Positions 1-8,561 of a stretch of 64,000 bases of DNA are shown piece after piece (the stretch's first letter is position 1; every line of letters starts with the position of its first letter). Position numbers and translations under genes: made by a program. Location of the stretch: positions 744,001 to 808,000 of the forward strand of contig CAWFTU010000001.1 in NCBI GenBank assembly GCA_963818725.1, written 5' to 3'. The notes below the pieces were generated by a model. The model was not told where the DNA came from. It was given only the letters and a program-made list of their open reading frames with translations, and ran no database searches. The DNA is from DATFDN01 sp963818725 (GTDB lineage: Bacteria > Pseudomonadota > Alphaproteobacteria > Acetobacterales > Acetobacteraceae).

Positions 1-152
1 CAGACACCGAGCTGAGGAGCCACTACACGGAAGCCTCGCTGCCGCGGCAATTCGATGCCTATGTCTGGTTCGACGAGACCACGGCCGTCACGCCGCTGGG
101 GCCGGAGCACAGGAGGTCCGGGGTTCCCGAGACCTACCCGTTCGGGTTGTAG
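1..152 (+). CDS. Erythromycin esterase-like protein, C-terminal end (partial)
   Basis: Open from the window edge; the frame starting at base 3 reads to a TAG at 150-152. The last 49 residues include HYTEASLPRQFDAYVWFDET followed by AVTPL, which resembles the C-terminus of erythromycin esterase family proteins (hydrolases that open macrolide lactones, often housekeeping paralogues of unknown substrate). Only the tail is visible, so catalytic residues cannot be checked. The gene enters from the left on the plus strand and is convergent with the SDR gene. Family assignment rests on recognition of this tail only. Confidence 0.6.
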   Translation, partial: DTELRSHYTEASLPRQFDAYVWFDETTAVTPLGPEHRRSGVPETYPFGL

Positions 153-208
153 CCGCGCGGCTGGATCGTTTTACTCGGCACAACGCTGGAACGAACCGAT
201 ACAACGGC

Positions 209-1279
209 TCAAACATCCTTCGCGCTGTCCCCGCCTGTCACTTCGCAGTCCGCGCCCGTCACCATCGCGGCGGCATCGGAGGCGAGGAACACGGCGGCTG
301 GCGAGATGTCGTCGGGTTGCAGCCAACCAACCTTCAGCGGCACGGTGGGCGCGCGCGTGTCCCACGCCTGTTGCGGGCTCGGCCGCTCGGGAGGCTTCTG
401 GCCGGTCTCGGCCATGCTTTCCCTCAACCGCTTGTCGTAGCGCGTGAGCGGCGTGTCCACGAGGCCGGGGATGAGCGCGTTCACCGTGATGTTGTACTGG
501 CCCAGTTCCATGGCGGCCGACTTCATCAACCCCAGGATGCCCCATTTCGACGCCGAGTAGCTTGACGCGTCCTTGGTGCCGTGCTTGCCCTGCATGGAGG
601 AGAGCACGATGATTCGCCCATAGCGCCGGGCCACCATCTTGGGCGCGAAGGCGCGAATGGTGTTGGCCGTGCCGTTCAGGTTGTTGTTGATCACGTCGAA
701 CCAGTCGCTGTCCTCCATCTCGAGGAGCGGCTTCCAGCGCTGGATCGCCGCGTCGGCAACGACGATGTCGATCTTGCCGTGCGCCTGCTCCACCTGGTCG
801 GCGGCAGCGCGGAGCGCGTTGATGTCGCGGATGTCGGCGCGGATCGCCTCACTCCGTCGGCCATAGGCTTGGATCTGGCGCACGGTCTCGGCCAGCTCGG
901 CAGGCGTGGCGGGCTTGGCGTCCGAAGCCGGGCTGACGGGGCCAGCGATGTCGAGCGCCACGACGTCGGCGCCGTTCGCGGCCAACTCCACGGCGATCGC
1001 CCGGCCGATGCCGCGCGCCGCGCCCGTGACCACGGCGACCTTGCCGGTCAGCGCCGAACCGCGCCCCGGACGCACCGGACCAGCGGTCTTGCCGACCGGC
1101 GGCTCCGGCATGGGCTGGCCGTCGAGCATGTGGGGCGGGGGCGAGGTTTGGACGGTTTGCGCGGCTGCGGCACTCGCGAGGGCTGCGCCGGCGGCCAAGC
1201 CGCCGCCGAGAATGAGGGTGCGGCGGACCGGATCATGGGCCGTCCGTCCGCCGCCATTCTCCTCGGTATCCTGCGCCAT
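209..1279 (-). CDS. Tat-exported short-chain dehydrogenase/reductase
   Basis: A 356-residue SDR. The ATG at 1279 is preferred over the upstream one because GGAGG lies about 7 bases before it. Residues ~15-45 hold a twin-arginine-type signal (VRRTLILGGG, then an Ala-rich stretch ending AAAAQ), which is unusual because most SDRs are cytoplasmic. The Rossmann motif TGAARGIG follows at ~85; the catalytic region has S-S-M near ~225 and YSASK about 15 residues later, then NALIPGLVDTPL. The long insertion before the C-terminus and the ending VTGADCEVTGG resemble mycofactocin-associated SDRs. Likely an NAD(P)-dependent alcohol or ketone oxidoreductase; substrate unknown. No operon partner is visible. 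Confidence 0.85.
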   Translation of the reverse strand: MAQDTEENGGGRTAHDPVRRTLILGGGLAAGAALASAAAAQTVQTSPPPHMLDGQPMPEPPVGKTAGPVRPGRGSALTGKVAVVTGAARGIGRAIAVELAANGADVVALDIAGPVSPASDAKPATPAELAETVRQIQAYGRRSEAIRADIRDINALRAAADQVEQAHGKIDIVVADAAIQRWKPLLEMEDSDWFDVINNNLNGTANTIRAFAPKMVARRYGRIIVLSSMQGKHGTKDASSYSASKWGILGLMKSAAMELGQYNITVNALIPGLVDTPLTRYDKRLRESMAETGQKPPERPSPQQAWDTRAPTVPLKVGWLQPDDISPAAVFLASDAAAMVTGADCEVTGGDSAKDV

Positions 1280-1440
1280 GGTCCGCCTCCAACGTGACCT
1301 CATGCAACGGGCGAGGCGTGTTTCAGGTTGCGTGATCGCCGTATGCAATCCCATGTGCGCCTGGAGGCGCTTGTCGAGGGCCTGTTCTAACCTGTTGACG
1401 GATCGCCCGTTCTCTGCACGAAGGTCGCATCATTGGCGAA

Positions 1441-1839
1441 TTGAGGAACGAGATGCGGCGCCTCGCCCTGTCATTGTTGCTGTTGTGTCTGACCGCGGGC
1501 CATTCGAGCGGGGCCGACGCGCAGCGCAATTTTGTCATCTTTTTCCAGAAATGGTCGGCGGCCTTTGACGATTCGGCCCTGCGCGTCATCGCTGAGGCCG
1601 CGCAGTGGGCGAAGTCGCACCCGGATGCACAGATTGACGTGACTGGCGCGGCGGACCTCACAGGCAGCAAGCAGGCCAATATCCTGCTCTCAGAGCTGCG
1701 GGCTCAGGTGGTGGCCGATCAACTAGCCGCGGACGGCGCCGATTCGCACCGGATCAAGCAGACGGGCCTCGGTTCGGTCGATTACGCCCTGAGTTCGCAG
1801 GAGAGCCGGCGGGTTGTGATATCCTTCCCGCTGTCCTGA
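1441..1839 (+). CDS. OmpA-like domain envelope protein
   Basis: A 132-residue protein with an N-terminal signal peptide (RRLALSLLLLCLTAG, cleavage probably near GADAQ). The mature part resembles the compact OmpA C-terminal fold: FDDSALRVIAEAA helix, HPDAQIDVTGAAD strand, then LSELRAQVVADQLAADG and a final RRVVISF strand. In that family the domain binds peptidoglycan; here the usual N-x2-L-x2-RA-x2-V pattern is only partly kept (ANILLSELRAQVV). The start could also be the second Met at 1453. Divergent from the SDR gene, with 160 bases between them that may hold both promoters. Confidence 0.65.
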   Translation: MRNEMRRLALSLLLLCLTAGHSSGADAQRNFVIFFQKWSAAFDDSALRVIAEAAQWAKSHPDAQIDVTGAADLTGSKQANILLSELRAQVVADQLAADGADSHRIKQTGLGSVDYALSSQESRRVVISFPLS

Positions 1840-1897
1840 TCGCGTCCGCCCTGGATGGGTGGGATAGACTCGTGCCGTTGGCCTGCACGAGAGATCG

Positions 1898-2449
1898 ATG
1901 ATCGAAACCGCTCGTCTTATTCTCCGCCCCTGGCGGGAAAACGACCTGCCGCTGTTTGCGGAGCAGAACGCCGATCCAGTTGTCATGCGATTCCTAGGGG
2001 GTGTGCTCACGCGGGAGGAAAGCGACGCCTACGTTCGGCGCGCGGAGAAGCACCTGGCGGAAACCGGCTTTTGCAAATGGGCCGTCGAGGTCCCCGGCGT
2101 GGCGCCCTTCATCGGCACCGTCGGCCTCACGCGCGTGGCATTCGATGCGCTCTTCACGCCAGCAGTCGAGATCGCATGGCGGCTGCACCGGCGATATTGG
2201 GGTCGCGGATACGCAACGGAGGCGGGCCGAGCGGCGATCGAGGACGGATTCGAGCGCATCGGCTTGCAGGAAATCGTGTCCATGGCGGCCCTGGACAACA
2301 CCGCGTCAACGCGGGTCATGGAGCGGTTGGGGATGACACGGATGGTCGAGTTCGATCATCCGAAGGTCCCGGAAGGTAGTCCTTTGCGCAGGCACGTTCT
2401 GTATCGATTATCCCGCCCAGGAACGCCCCAACCGGCGAAGTCGAGGTGA
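1898..2449 (+). CDS. GNAT family N-acetyltransferase (RimJ/RimL type)
   Basis: A 183-residue protein opening with ETARLILRPW, the hallmark first strand of RimJ/RimL-like acetyltransferases, followed by VVMRFLGG. The acetyl-CoA loop region is RYWGRGYATEAGRAAI (the R/Q-x-x-G-x-G/A pattern, G-R-G-Y-A) and the late conserved ALDNTASTRVMERLGM motif is present. Such enzymes acetylate ribosomal-protein N-termini, antibiotics or small amines; the substrate cannot be told. Probably a stand-alone gene, just downstream of the OmpA-like gene. Confidence 0.85.
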   Translation: MIETARLILRPWRENDLPLFAEQNADPVVMRFLGGVLTREESDAYVRRAEKHLAETGFCKWAVEVPGVAPFIGTVGLTRVAFDALFTPAVEIAWRLHRRYWGRGYATEAGRAAIEDGFERIGLQEIVSMAALDNTASTRVMERLGMTRMVEFDHPKVPEGSPLRRHVLYRLSRPGTPQPAKSR

Positions 2450-2588
2450 AGCAGAGCCACCATGCGAAGAAATCCAGCGCCAAGCGTTCCTATTCCCCCT
2501 AGCCCCCGGTGAGTGTCAACGTAGTTGCCGCCTGCCTTTCGTAACGATCTTTCCTATCCTCCGACTGGTGACGAGTGTGCCACGGTGC

Positions 2589-3830
2589 TCACTGCGGAGA
2601 AGGTCCGGTGCTCGCCATCCTCGCCATGCGCGCGCGCGATAGGGCGCGCTGTGCGTGGCTGCGGGTGGCTCCACGCCTCCCATCTCCTCCGTTGCGCTCC
2701 GTGGCTTGGGCGTCTGCAGGTCGGGACGGGAAAGCAGGCGCGCCGATCGAACTGGAAAGCTGGATGTGTGAGGTCGCCGTCCGGACGATGCTGTCGCGCT
2801 CCGGATTGAGGGTGACGACGCCAACCGGTGTCCAGTTGCGGGTCCGCCCACTCCAGCGCCGTGGATTGCCGGCCCGCGCGGCCTGGTAAAGCGCGTGGCG
2901 GGCACGCAGCAGGCCACGATCCTGGCCGGCATGGCGCTGCGCCGGGGTGAGGTAGCGAAGGCCGCTGTGCCGGTGCTCATGGTTGTACCAGTGCACGAAG
3001 CACCCCGCCCATCGCCGGGCGGCATCCAGATCGACCAGTCCCTTGAGCGGGAATTCCGGCCGATACTTCGCCGTACGAAACAGCGCCTCAGCGAAGGCGT
3101 TGTCATCGCTGACCCGCGGGCGTGAGTAGGATGGCTCGATGCCGAGCCAATGCAGCATGGCCAGCACGGTGGTCGCCTTCAAGGTGGCGCCGTTGTCGCC
3201 GTGCAGAACCGGGCGCATCGAGGTGGCATGCGCGCCCTCGGCGAGCGCGGTTCGCCTGGCCAGATGGGCCGCATGCGCGGCGGTGTCGGTGTCATGCACT
3301 TCGAAGCCGACGACCTTGCGGCTGTAGAGGTCGAGGATCAGGTAGAAATAGAACCAGCGTCCCTGGACTTGCGACGGCAGGAACGTCACGTCCCAGCACC
3401 AGACCTCGCCAGGGCGACTGGCGATGTGAGTGCGAGGCGGCTCCGACGCTCGCGGCGGGCGGGCGCGTCCGCGGCGGTTGATCTGCCCGTGCGCGCGCAG
3501 CACGCGGTGAAAGCTGGCCTCGCTGGCGATGTGGAGGCCCTCGTCCGCCAGCATCGGAACGATCCGCGCCGGCGGCGTCTCGGCGAAGCGCGGTTCATTG
3601 CACACCGCCACGATCCTCGCCCGCTCGGCCTCGCTCAGCGCATGCGATGGGACGGGGCGGTCGGCGTGCGGCCGGCGATCGCCCCGCGCCAGACCGGCCC
3701 CGGCCTTCCAGCGCCGCAGGGTGCGGGCATCGATGCCGGCCAGAGCACAGGCCGGGCTCAGCCGGGCGCCGTCCGCGCGGGCCTGCGCGATGTGGTCTGC
3801 CAGGGTTTGGCGGTCTTCCAGACGGGTCAT
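2589..3830 (-). CDS. IS3-type transposase OrfB (DDE integrase core)
   Basis: A 413-residue reading frame with an N-terminal HTH region, a short HTH_21-like stretch and an rve integrase core. Catalytic region candidates: D in EVWCWDVTFLP, D in LHGDNGA, and E in NAFAEALFRTAKY about 35 residues later. It ends in NWTPVGVVTLNPERDSIV, where the element's left inverted repeat lies; the roughly 65 residues after this (to 2589) are read-through into flanking DNA, so the reading frame has no stop inside the element. Start overlaps the OrfA stop (ATGA), a translational-coupling arrangement. Confidence 0.85.
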   Translation of the reverse strand: MTRLEDRQTLADHIAQARADGARLSPACALAGIDARTLRRWKAGAGLARGDRRPHADRPVPSHALSEAERARIVAVCNEPRFAETPPARIVPMLADEGLHIASEASFHRVLRAHGQINRRGRARPPRASEPPRTHIASRPGEVWCWDVTFLPSQVQGRWFYFYLILDLYSRKVVGFEVHDTDTAAHAAHLARRTALAEGAHATSMRPVLHGDNGATLKATTVLAMLHWLGIEPSYSRPRVSDDNAFAEALFRTAKYRPEFPLKGLVDLDAARRWAGCFVHWYNHEHRHSGLRYLTPAQRHAGQDRGLLRARHALYQAARAGNPRRWSGRTRNWTPVGVVTLNPERDSIVRTATSHIQLSSSIGAPAFPSRPADAQATERNGGDGRRGATRSHAQRALSRARMARMASTGPSPQ

Positions 3831-4553
3831 GCGTCCTCGTCCTTGTGAAAGACCGCCGCCAGTTTTTGTGACAGCACAAGCAAGGCGGCCGTTTCGGCCA
3901 GCGCCTTGTCCTTGCGACGCAGTTCCCGCTCCAGCTCCTTCACCCGCCGCCGGTCCTCCCGGGCCTCCGCGGCACTGGCCGCGCGCGGCTCGCCGAGGCC
4001 GGCGACGGCATCCTGCTTCCAGCCATCCAGCTCGGCCGGATACAGCCCGTGCTCACGGCACCAGGCGCTGCGGGCGGCCTCATCCATCGCCGCCGTGGCA
4101 ATCACCGCTTCCAGCCGGGCCACCGCCGTCCAGCGTTGACCGCCGCCGCCGCGCCGGTCGCTGGCGCCATTGGCCAGCGCATCCGCCCGCCAGCGCTCCA
4201 GTGTCGCGACGCTGACGCCCACCTCTCGTGAGACAACCTCGGCCGCTGAGCTTTCCGGCGGCAATAGCCGCGCCACTATCCTGTCCTTGTATGCCTGTCC
4301 GTATCGAGCCACTGCCTGCTATCCGCGCCCCCAGGTTCCAGATCCTATCCGGGCGGCAACTTCTCTGACACCGAGGGCCCCGCGGGCATGGTTTGCACGG
4401 AAGCTTTGTCCAGCGGAGCGATTACGCATCCAGCCAATCCCGATCCTTGGTGTGAGCGGCTTCAGGATCGCCGCTTGGACTTATTGCCTGGATGACGACC
4501 TCCTCCGTCGCGGACCGGACCCCTTTGGGTGAATCGTCCAAGGCGTGACAGAA
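2789..4553 (-). mobile_element. IS3-type insertion sequence
   Basis: Two overlapping minus-strand transposase genes are bracketed by imperfect inverted repeats: GATGCTGTCGCGCTCCGGA on the plus strand at 2787-2805 and, on the minus strand, GATTCTGTCACGCCTTGGA at 4555-4537 (14 of 19 identical). About 1.77 kb. No clear target duplication is seen, so the ends are accurate to a few bases only. 4313-4536 inside the element has no gene. Confidence 0.6.
3827..4312 (-). CDS. IS3-type transposase OrfA (HTH)
   Basis: 161 residues. The N-terminal ~45 residues form a helix-turn-helix (SREVGVSVATLERWRADAL) that would bind the element's ends; a charged coiled-coil tail (EAREDRRRVKELERELRRKDKALAETAALL) is typical of OrfA dimerisation zippers. 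Its TGA overlaps the OrfB ATG, so the two products are probably made together. Confidence 0.8.
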   Translation of the reverse strand: MARYGQAYKDRIVARLLPPESSAAEVVSREVGVSVATLERWRADALANGASDRRGGGGQRWTAVARLEAVIATAAMDEAARSAWCREHGLYPAELDGWKQDAVAGLGEPRAASAAEAREDRRRVKELERELRRKDKALAETAALLVLSQKLAAVFHKDEDA

Positions 4554-4671
4554 TCTGCATCGTTCAGGGGCGCGCTTCCAATCTTCTCTTTGCGCATCGG
4601 GCAGTCGTGATCGCTACTCTCAATTTGAGGCAGTCCGTCGCGCATATCGGACGGTATGGTAAGCTCGGCAG

Positions 4672-4986
4672 TTACCCGCCGCCCTCGGTCTTGACGCGCA
4701 CCTGGCCCTTGTTCATCGCGCGGGCTACGGCGTCCATGTCGCCGCCCTGAATGGCCCGCACAACGGTGTCGTCGCTCGACGTGCTCTCGATCCAGCGCAG
4801 CACGGCGGCTTTGGTGGTGATCCACTTGCGCCCGATGTTCCGGCCCGGCAACTCGCCCTTGGCGAACAGGTCATAGACGGTATCCGGCGACACGGTGAGC
4901 AGGGCGGCGGCTCCCTGCACGTCCAGCACTTCCGGGAAACGGACAGCGGGCGCGGTTGATCGCTTTCGCTTGGCTTTGATCGGCAT
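4672..4986 (-). CDS. Excisionase-like helix-turn-helix protein
   Basis: 104 residues from the ATG at 4986, chosen because GAGGAG lies 4-9 bases upstream; an upstream in-frame start at 5046 has no such site. Residues ~20-75 match the MerR/excisionase HTH_17 fold: VQGAAALLTVSPDTVYDLFAKGELPGRNIGRKW. This family includes Xis proteins of integrative elements and small regulators. There is no integrase next to it, so it may be a remnant of a mobile element. The last 25 residues are acidic/basic and unassigned. Confidence 0.7.
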   Translation of the reverse strand: MPIKAKRKRSTAPAVRFPEVLDVQGAAALLTVSPDTVYDLFAKGELPGRNIGRKWITTKAAVLRWIESTSSDDTVVRAIQGGDMDAVARAMNKGQVRVKTEGGG

Positions 4987-5245
4987 GTGCTCCTCGATGT
5001 TCGGAGATATTCGGATTTGGTAGGGTATCGTCCTCCGCCGCCGCACGAGCGGATCGTCTCATTTCCGGTCTATCTGCCGGTTGGTCCCGAATATTGCCGA
5101 TTATCGCGGGTCGCCGTCGCGACGGCGCTGTTGCAGAAGGCGTGTTTAGAAAATTTCGTCACATTTCCCGTCGGCTAGTCGAGCATTGTGGCTCTCCGGC
5201 TCGGTGCCACTTGGTCACGTCGCCTAGCGCCAATAGCTCGGAACC
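4987..5245. other. Gene-free interval
   Basis: Between the excisionase-like gene and the 3' end of the disrupted HEPN gene I see no supported coding sequence or RNA gene. It should contain the promoter of the excisionase-like gene at its left side. Confidence 0.4.
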
Positions 5246-5535
5246 CTACCGCGAGATGGAAAGTCTGTCTCGCTCGGTAAATCTCAGAGATTCAAACATG
5301 AACTTGTTAGCCGCAGCCGCTTTGGTGCTAGAATAGCCTCGCGCCTTTTCTATGACATCAAGATTATGTAGATCGCGATACTCTCCGCATTGCATTTTGA
5401 AGCATTGCATTTTGAAATGCATGTACAGCGTATTGACCGATCTGGATATGGTTGTATCCCCACAATATAAAGCTATCAGATATTTCAGCTTGGCAATTGC
5501 TTTGTCACAACAGAGTCCACCAGATGGACCGGTAC
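5246..5535 (-). pseudogene. HEPN-like gene, 3' fragment separated by composite IS
   Basis: Read on the minus strand, this fragment continues the frame of the HEPN-like gene that stops at 9937 on the other side of the composite element. Removing 5537-9935 and one copy of the CCGGTACG repeat gives an uninterrupted join ...HSGFRTGPSGGLCCDKAIAKL... running about 93 codons to a TAG at 5248-5246. The fragment carries an internal 15-bp tandem duplication encoding FKMQC twice. It has no start of its own and is unlikely to be translated now. Confidence 0.75.
5387..5416. repeat. 15-bp perfect tandem duplication
   Basis: GCATTGCATTTTGAA occurs twice head to tail. In the minus-strand HEPN-like frame it encodes FKMQC-FKMQC, so the duplication is in frame. 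Confidence 0.85.
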
Positions 5536-6909
5536 GGTAATTAGTCGGTCTTGAATAACTCGTTCAGGCTGGCTGGCAGGTAACCAGGTGGCGTCTGCGC
5601 GCGGGTGAAGCTGGAGCAGGCTGGCGAGGAGAGCCGTCAAAAGCGCCCGGAGGTGGGCGAGGATCTTGCGGATGTTGTGCCCGCAGCCGCAGAGGACGGC
5701 GAAGATGGCGTCGCCGAGCAGGCCCTTGAGGCCGCAGCGGGCGAGGCGGCCATCGGTCTTCATGTGGCCGATCTCGGGCTCAATCGCACTGCGGCGCTTG
5801 AGGAGCCTGGCCAGCCTCGGCGTGATGCCGCGCCGTGAGCCGCTGATGAGCACCCTGGTGCCCTGCACGCCGTGGCCGCGGTAGCCGCGGTCGACCACGG
5901 CGAGGCTGGGGCGGCAAGCCGTCAGGGTCTCGACCTGCTGGAGGGCCTCGCCGAGCGTGTGCCCGTCATAGGGGTTGCCGGGCATGGAGCGCATACCGAC
6001 GACGAAGCCCTCGGCGAGGGTGGTGGCGACGCTGACCTTGGTGCCAAACTCGTAGCGCACCCGCGCCTTGCCCTTGGCGATGCAGTCGACCTCCGGCTCG
6101 TGCAGGGCGTAGATCTTGTTCCGGCTCTTGGGTGTCTGCCGCAGCAGGCGGGTGACGAGTGCCATGCGCGCCTCGATCCGCCTCCGGAGTTGCCCCTGGG
6201 GGACAGTGCCGAGCTTGCGGCCGGTGTCGCGCAGGACGCGTCCCGTGTAGCCCTTCAGCGTGCGCAGCGCCTTGCGCATGCGCCGGAACTGCCGGGCATG
6301 GGCGTGACGCCCGGCCTGGGCGGCCAGACGCGGGGCCTTGCGGTTGTAGTTTTGCCGCAGCCGGATCCCGACCTTCTGCGCCAGCGTCACCAAGGAGCGA
6401 CGGGCCGTCTCGTAGAGCCGGCTGTCGGTCGGGTGAGCGATGGCTTTTTCCATGACGGTGGTGTCCACCACGATTTCGGAGAGGCTGCGCGGCTTCACGG
6501 CCCCCGAGGCCCGGCCTGCCTCGACCGTCTTGGTCAGCAGCCACTCCACGCCCTCTTCGCCGATCCGGCCGCGCCAGCGGCTGAGCGAGGAGGGGTGAAG
6601 GGGCAGCCGGTGCTGGAAGAACACCTCGCCGGTGAAGTGCTGGTGGTACGGGTTCTCCACCCAACGGGCGAGGACGGCCTCGTCGGAGAGGCCGTGGGCG
6701 TGCTGCAGGTACATCAGGCCTGCGACCAGACGAGGGTGGAGGGCGGGCCGCCCCTCCGGGGAGGGGAAGAAGCCCGCCCAGTGTTCCTCGAACCAGGACC
6801 AGTCGATCAGCGCCGCCAGCCGGACCAACTCGTGCTGCCCATCGATCATGTCGACCAGGCGCGGCCGCCGCAGGTCATCCTGTTCGGCTGGGCGGGGACG
6901 GTGCTTCAT
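5485..6909 (-). CDS. IS5-type transposase, copy A (intact frame)
   Basis: From ATG at 6909 (MKHRPRPAEQDDL) the frame is intact for ~474 residues. Features: N-terminal DUF772-like region (HPRLVAGLMYLQHAHGLSDEAV, WVENPYHQHFTGE), then the DDE core with VVDTTVMEKA (first D), AVVDRGYRGHG (second D) and SAIEPEIGHMKTDGRL (E). The family cuts and pastes using the GTAATTAG ends. The frame runs through the element tip (IQDRLIT) and stops only at 5485 in flanking DNA, so the element supplies no stop codon of its own. Confidence 0.9.
   Translation of the reverse strand: MKHRPRPAEQDDLRRPRLVDMIDGQHELVRLAALIDWSWFEEHWAGFFPSPEGRPALHPRLVAGLMYLQHAHGLSDEAVLARWVENPYHQHFTGEVFFQHRLPLHPSSLSRWRGRIGEEGVEWLLTKTVEAGRASGAVKPRSLSEIVVDTTVMEKAIAHPTDSRLYETARRSLVTLAQKVGIRLRQNYNRKAPRLAAQAGRHAHARQFRRMRKALRTLKGYTGRVLRDTGRKLGTVPQGQLRRRIEARMALVTRLLRQTPKSRNKIYALHEPEVDCIAKGKARVRYEFGTKVSVATTLAEGFVVGMRSMPGNPYDGHTLGEALQQVETLTACRPSLAVVDRGYRGHGVQGTRVLISGSRRGITPRLARLLKRRSAIEPEIGHMKTDGRLARCGLKGLLGDAIFAVLCGCGHNIRKILAHLRALLTALLASLLQLHPRADATWLPASQPERVIQDRLITVPVHLVDSVVTKQLPS
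5529..5536. repeat. Direct repeat CCGGTACG, left of composite element
   Basis: The same 8 bases occur at 9936-9943 on the far side of the composite, the pattern of a target-site duplication. The element then begins GTAATTAG. One or two of these bases are shared with the element tip, so the true duplication is 6-8 bp. Confidence 0.75.
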
Positions 6910-7076
6910 GGTCGCGAGAATCGCAGGGTTTGCCGCCGAGGCCAACCAAACCGTGCAATTCCACAGCGTCCAATTCGGCGGATTGCTGAACCAGATCAAT
7001 GCATTGGGAGTTGTTCAAGACCGACTAATTACCCACCCCCCTTGCGGCGGGGCGGCATTGCTGATGCAGTTTGGGC

Positions 7077-8414
7077 ATGCAGCGGGACGAGCTGGAGCGC
7101 CTGAGCAAGGCCGAGCTGATCGAGTTGGTGCTGCGGCTGCAGCGGCCGGAGAAGACCTCGCGCACCTCGTCCAAGCCGCCGTCCACAGACCGCAAAGCGC
7201 GTCGCGAGCAAGCCCGCCCCGGAGGTGCCAAGCCCGGACATGAAGGCCATAGTCGGGCGCTCAGCAGGGAGGTGGACCGCGTCGTCGATCACGCCCCGCA
7301 GCAATGCCCGTGCTGCCGCAGGGCGCTGTCGCCCGACCTGCCCAGCGAAGCGGTGAGCGTGCACGAGCGGATTGAGCTGCCGGAGATCAAGCCAATCGTC
7401 GAGCACCACCGACGCTTGGCGGTGCAGTGTCCCGGCTGTGGGGCGCGGGTCGTGGCAGCGCCGCCGCCCGCCGCGACAGGCACGCCGTTCGGCCCGCGCC
7501 TGCACACGCTGGCGACCTACCTCAAGACCTTTCAGAGCCTGTCCTACGAGCGGCTGCAGGCGACACTGGCCGACCTGTTCGGCCTGTCCATCAGCCAGGG
7601 CGGGCTGATGAACCTGCTGCGTCGCGCCCAGACTTGCTTCCAGGCCGGGCGAGGCTTGCCGAAGGTTCCATTCGGCGCAGCCGGATGGAATGGCAAGACG
7701 AGGGGCGAGCACGCCGTCGCAGCCCTGCGGCAGGCCAAGGTGGTGGCCTCGGACGAGACAGGCGTCCGGATTGAGGGCAGCAACGCCTATCACTGGGTGT
7801 TCCGCTGCAAGGAGGCCGTGGTGCACCACGCCGCCCCGACCCGCGCCGCCGCGGTCGTGCACGCGATGATGGCTGGCCACCAGCCCGAAGTCTGGCTGTC
7901 GGACCGCAACTCGGCCCAGCAGGGCCATGGCCAAGTCCAGCAGACCTGCCTCGCGCACCTGGCTCGCGACGTCGCCTACGTGTTGGAAGTGAGCGACGAC
8001 CCCGTGCCGTTTCGGCTCACGCTCTGGCTCGCCTCGGCCTTCGAGTTGGCGGACAGCATCTCACAACTGGCTGCCTCCACCCTGGTCGCCAAGCGCCGCG
8101 CGCTGGCGGGCAGGCTGGTCGCGATCCTGGCAGCACCCACCACCTGCGACTTGGCCCGTGAACTTCAGAACAAGGTGCGCCGAGCGCGCGATCAGCTCCT
8201 AACCTTCGCCGACTGGCCCGGCCAGGTCGAGGCCACCAACAACGCCTGTGAGCGCGACCTCCGGCCCTCGGTGATCCAGCGCAAGGTGACCAACGGCTAT
8301 CGTGCCATGTGGGCCGCCGAGGGTGAGGCCGACATACGCAGCGTCGTCGATACCGCTCGCCTCAAACCGGGCACCAGCGTCTTCAACACCATCCTGCAGA
8401 CCGTCACGGCCTGA
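7077..8414 (+). CDS. IS66-type transposase (TnpC, single-gene type)
   Basis: 445 residues from ATG 7077 (a TTG at 7071 is an alternative). N-terminal Leu-rich helix and KTSRTSSKPPSTD linker typical of IS66 TnpC, then a zinc-finger region (CPCCRRALSP ... CPGCGARV, four Cys), then the DDE domain with KVVASDETGVRIEG (D), CLAHLARDV and NNACERDLRP (E), and a shortened C-terminus. No TnpA/TnpB partners, as in the ISBst12-like group. It lies between the two IS5-type copies; its own ends are probably the imperfect inverted CCACCCC stretches just inside them. Confidence 0.85.
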   Translation: MQRDELERLSKAELIELVLRLQRPEKTSRTSSKPPSTDRKARREQARPGGAKPGHEGHSRALSREVDRVVDHAPQQCPCCRRALSPDLPSEAVSVHERIELPEIKPIVEHHRRLAVQCPGCGARVVAAPPPAATGTPFGPRLHTLATYLKTFQSLSYERLQATLADLFGLSISQGGLMNLLRRAQTCFQAGRGLPKVPFGAAGWNGKTRGEHAVAALRQAKVVASDETGVRIEGSNAYHWVFRCKEAVVHHAAPTRAAAVVHAMMAGHQPEVWLSDRNSAQQGHGQVQQTCLAHLARDVAYVLEVSDDPVPFRLTLWLASAFELADSISQLAASTLVAKRRALAGRLVAILAAPTTCDLARELQNKVRRARDQLLTFADWPGQVEATNNACERDLRPSVIQRKVTNGYRAMWAAEGEADIRSVVDTARLKPGTSVFNTILQTVTA

Positions 8415-8561
8415 TCGCTACGCCCGAAACAGGGGTGGGTAATTAGTCGGTCTTGAACAACTCCCAATGCATTGATCTGGTTCAGCAATCCGCCGAATTG
8501 GACGCTGTGGAATTGCACGGTTTGGTTGGCCTCGGCGGCAAACCCTGCGATTCTCGCGACC

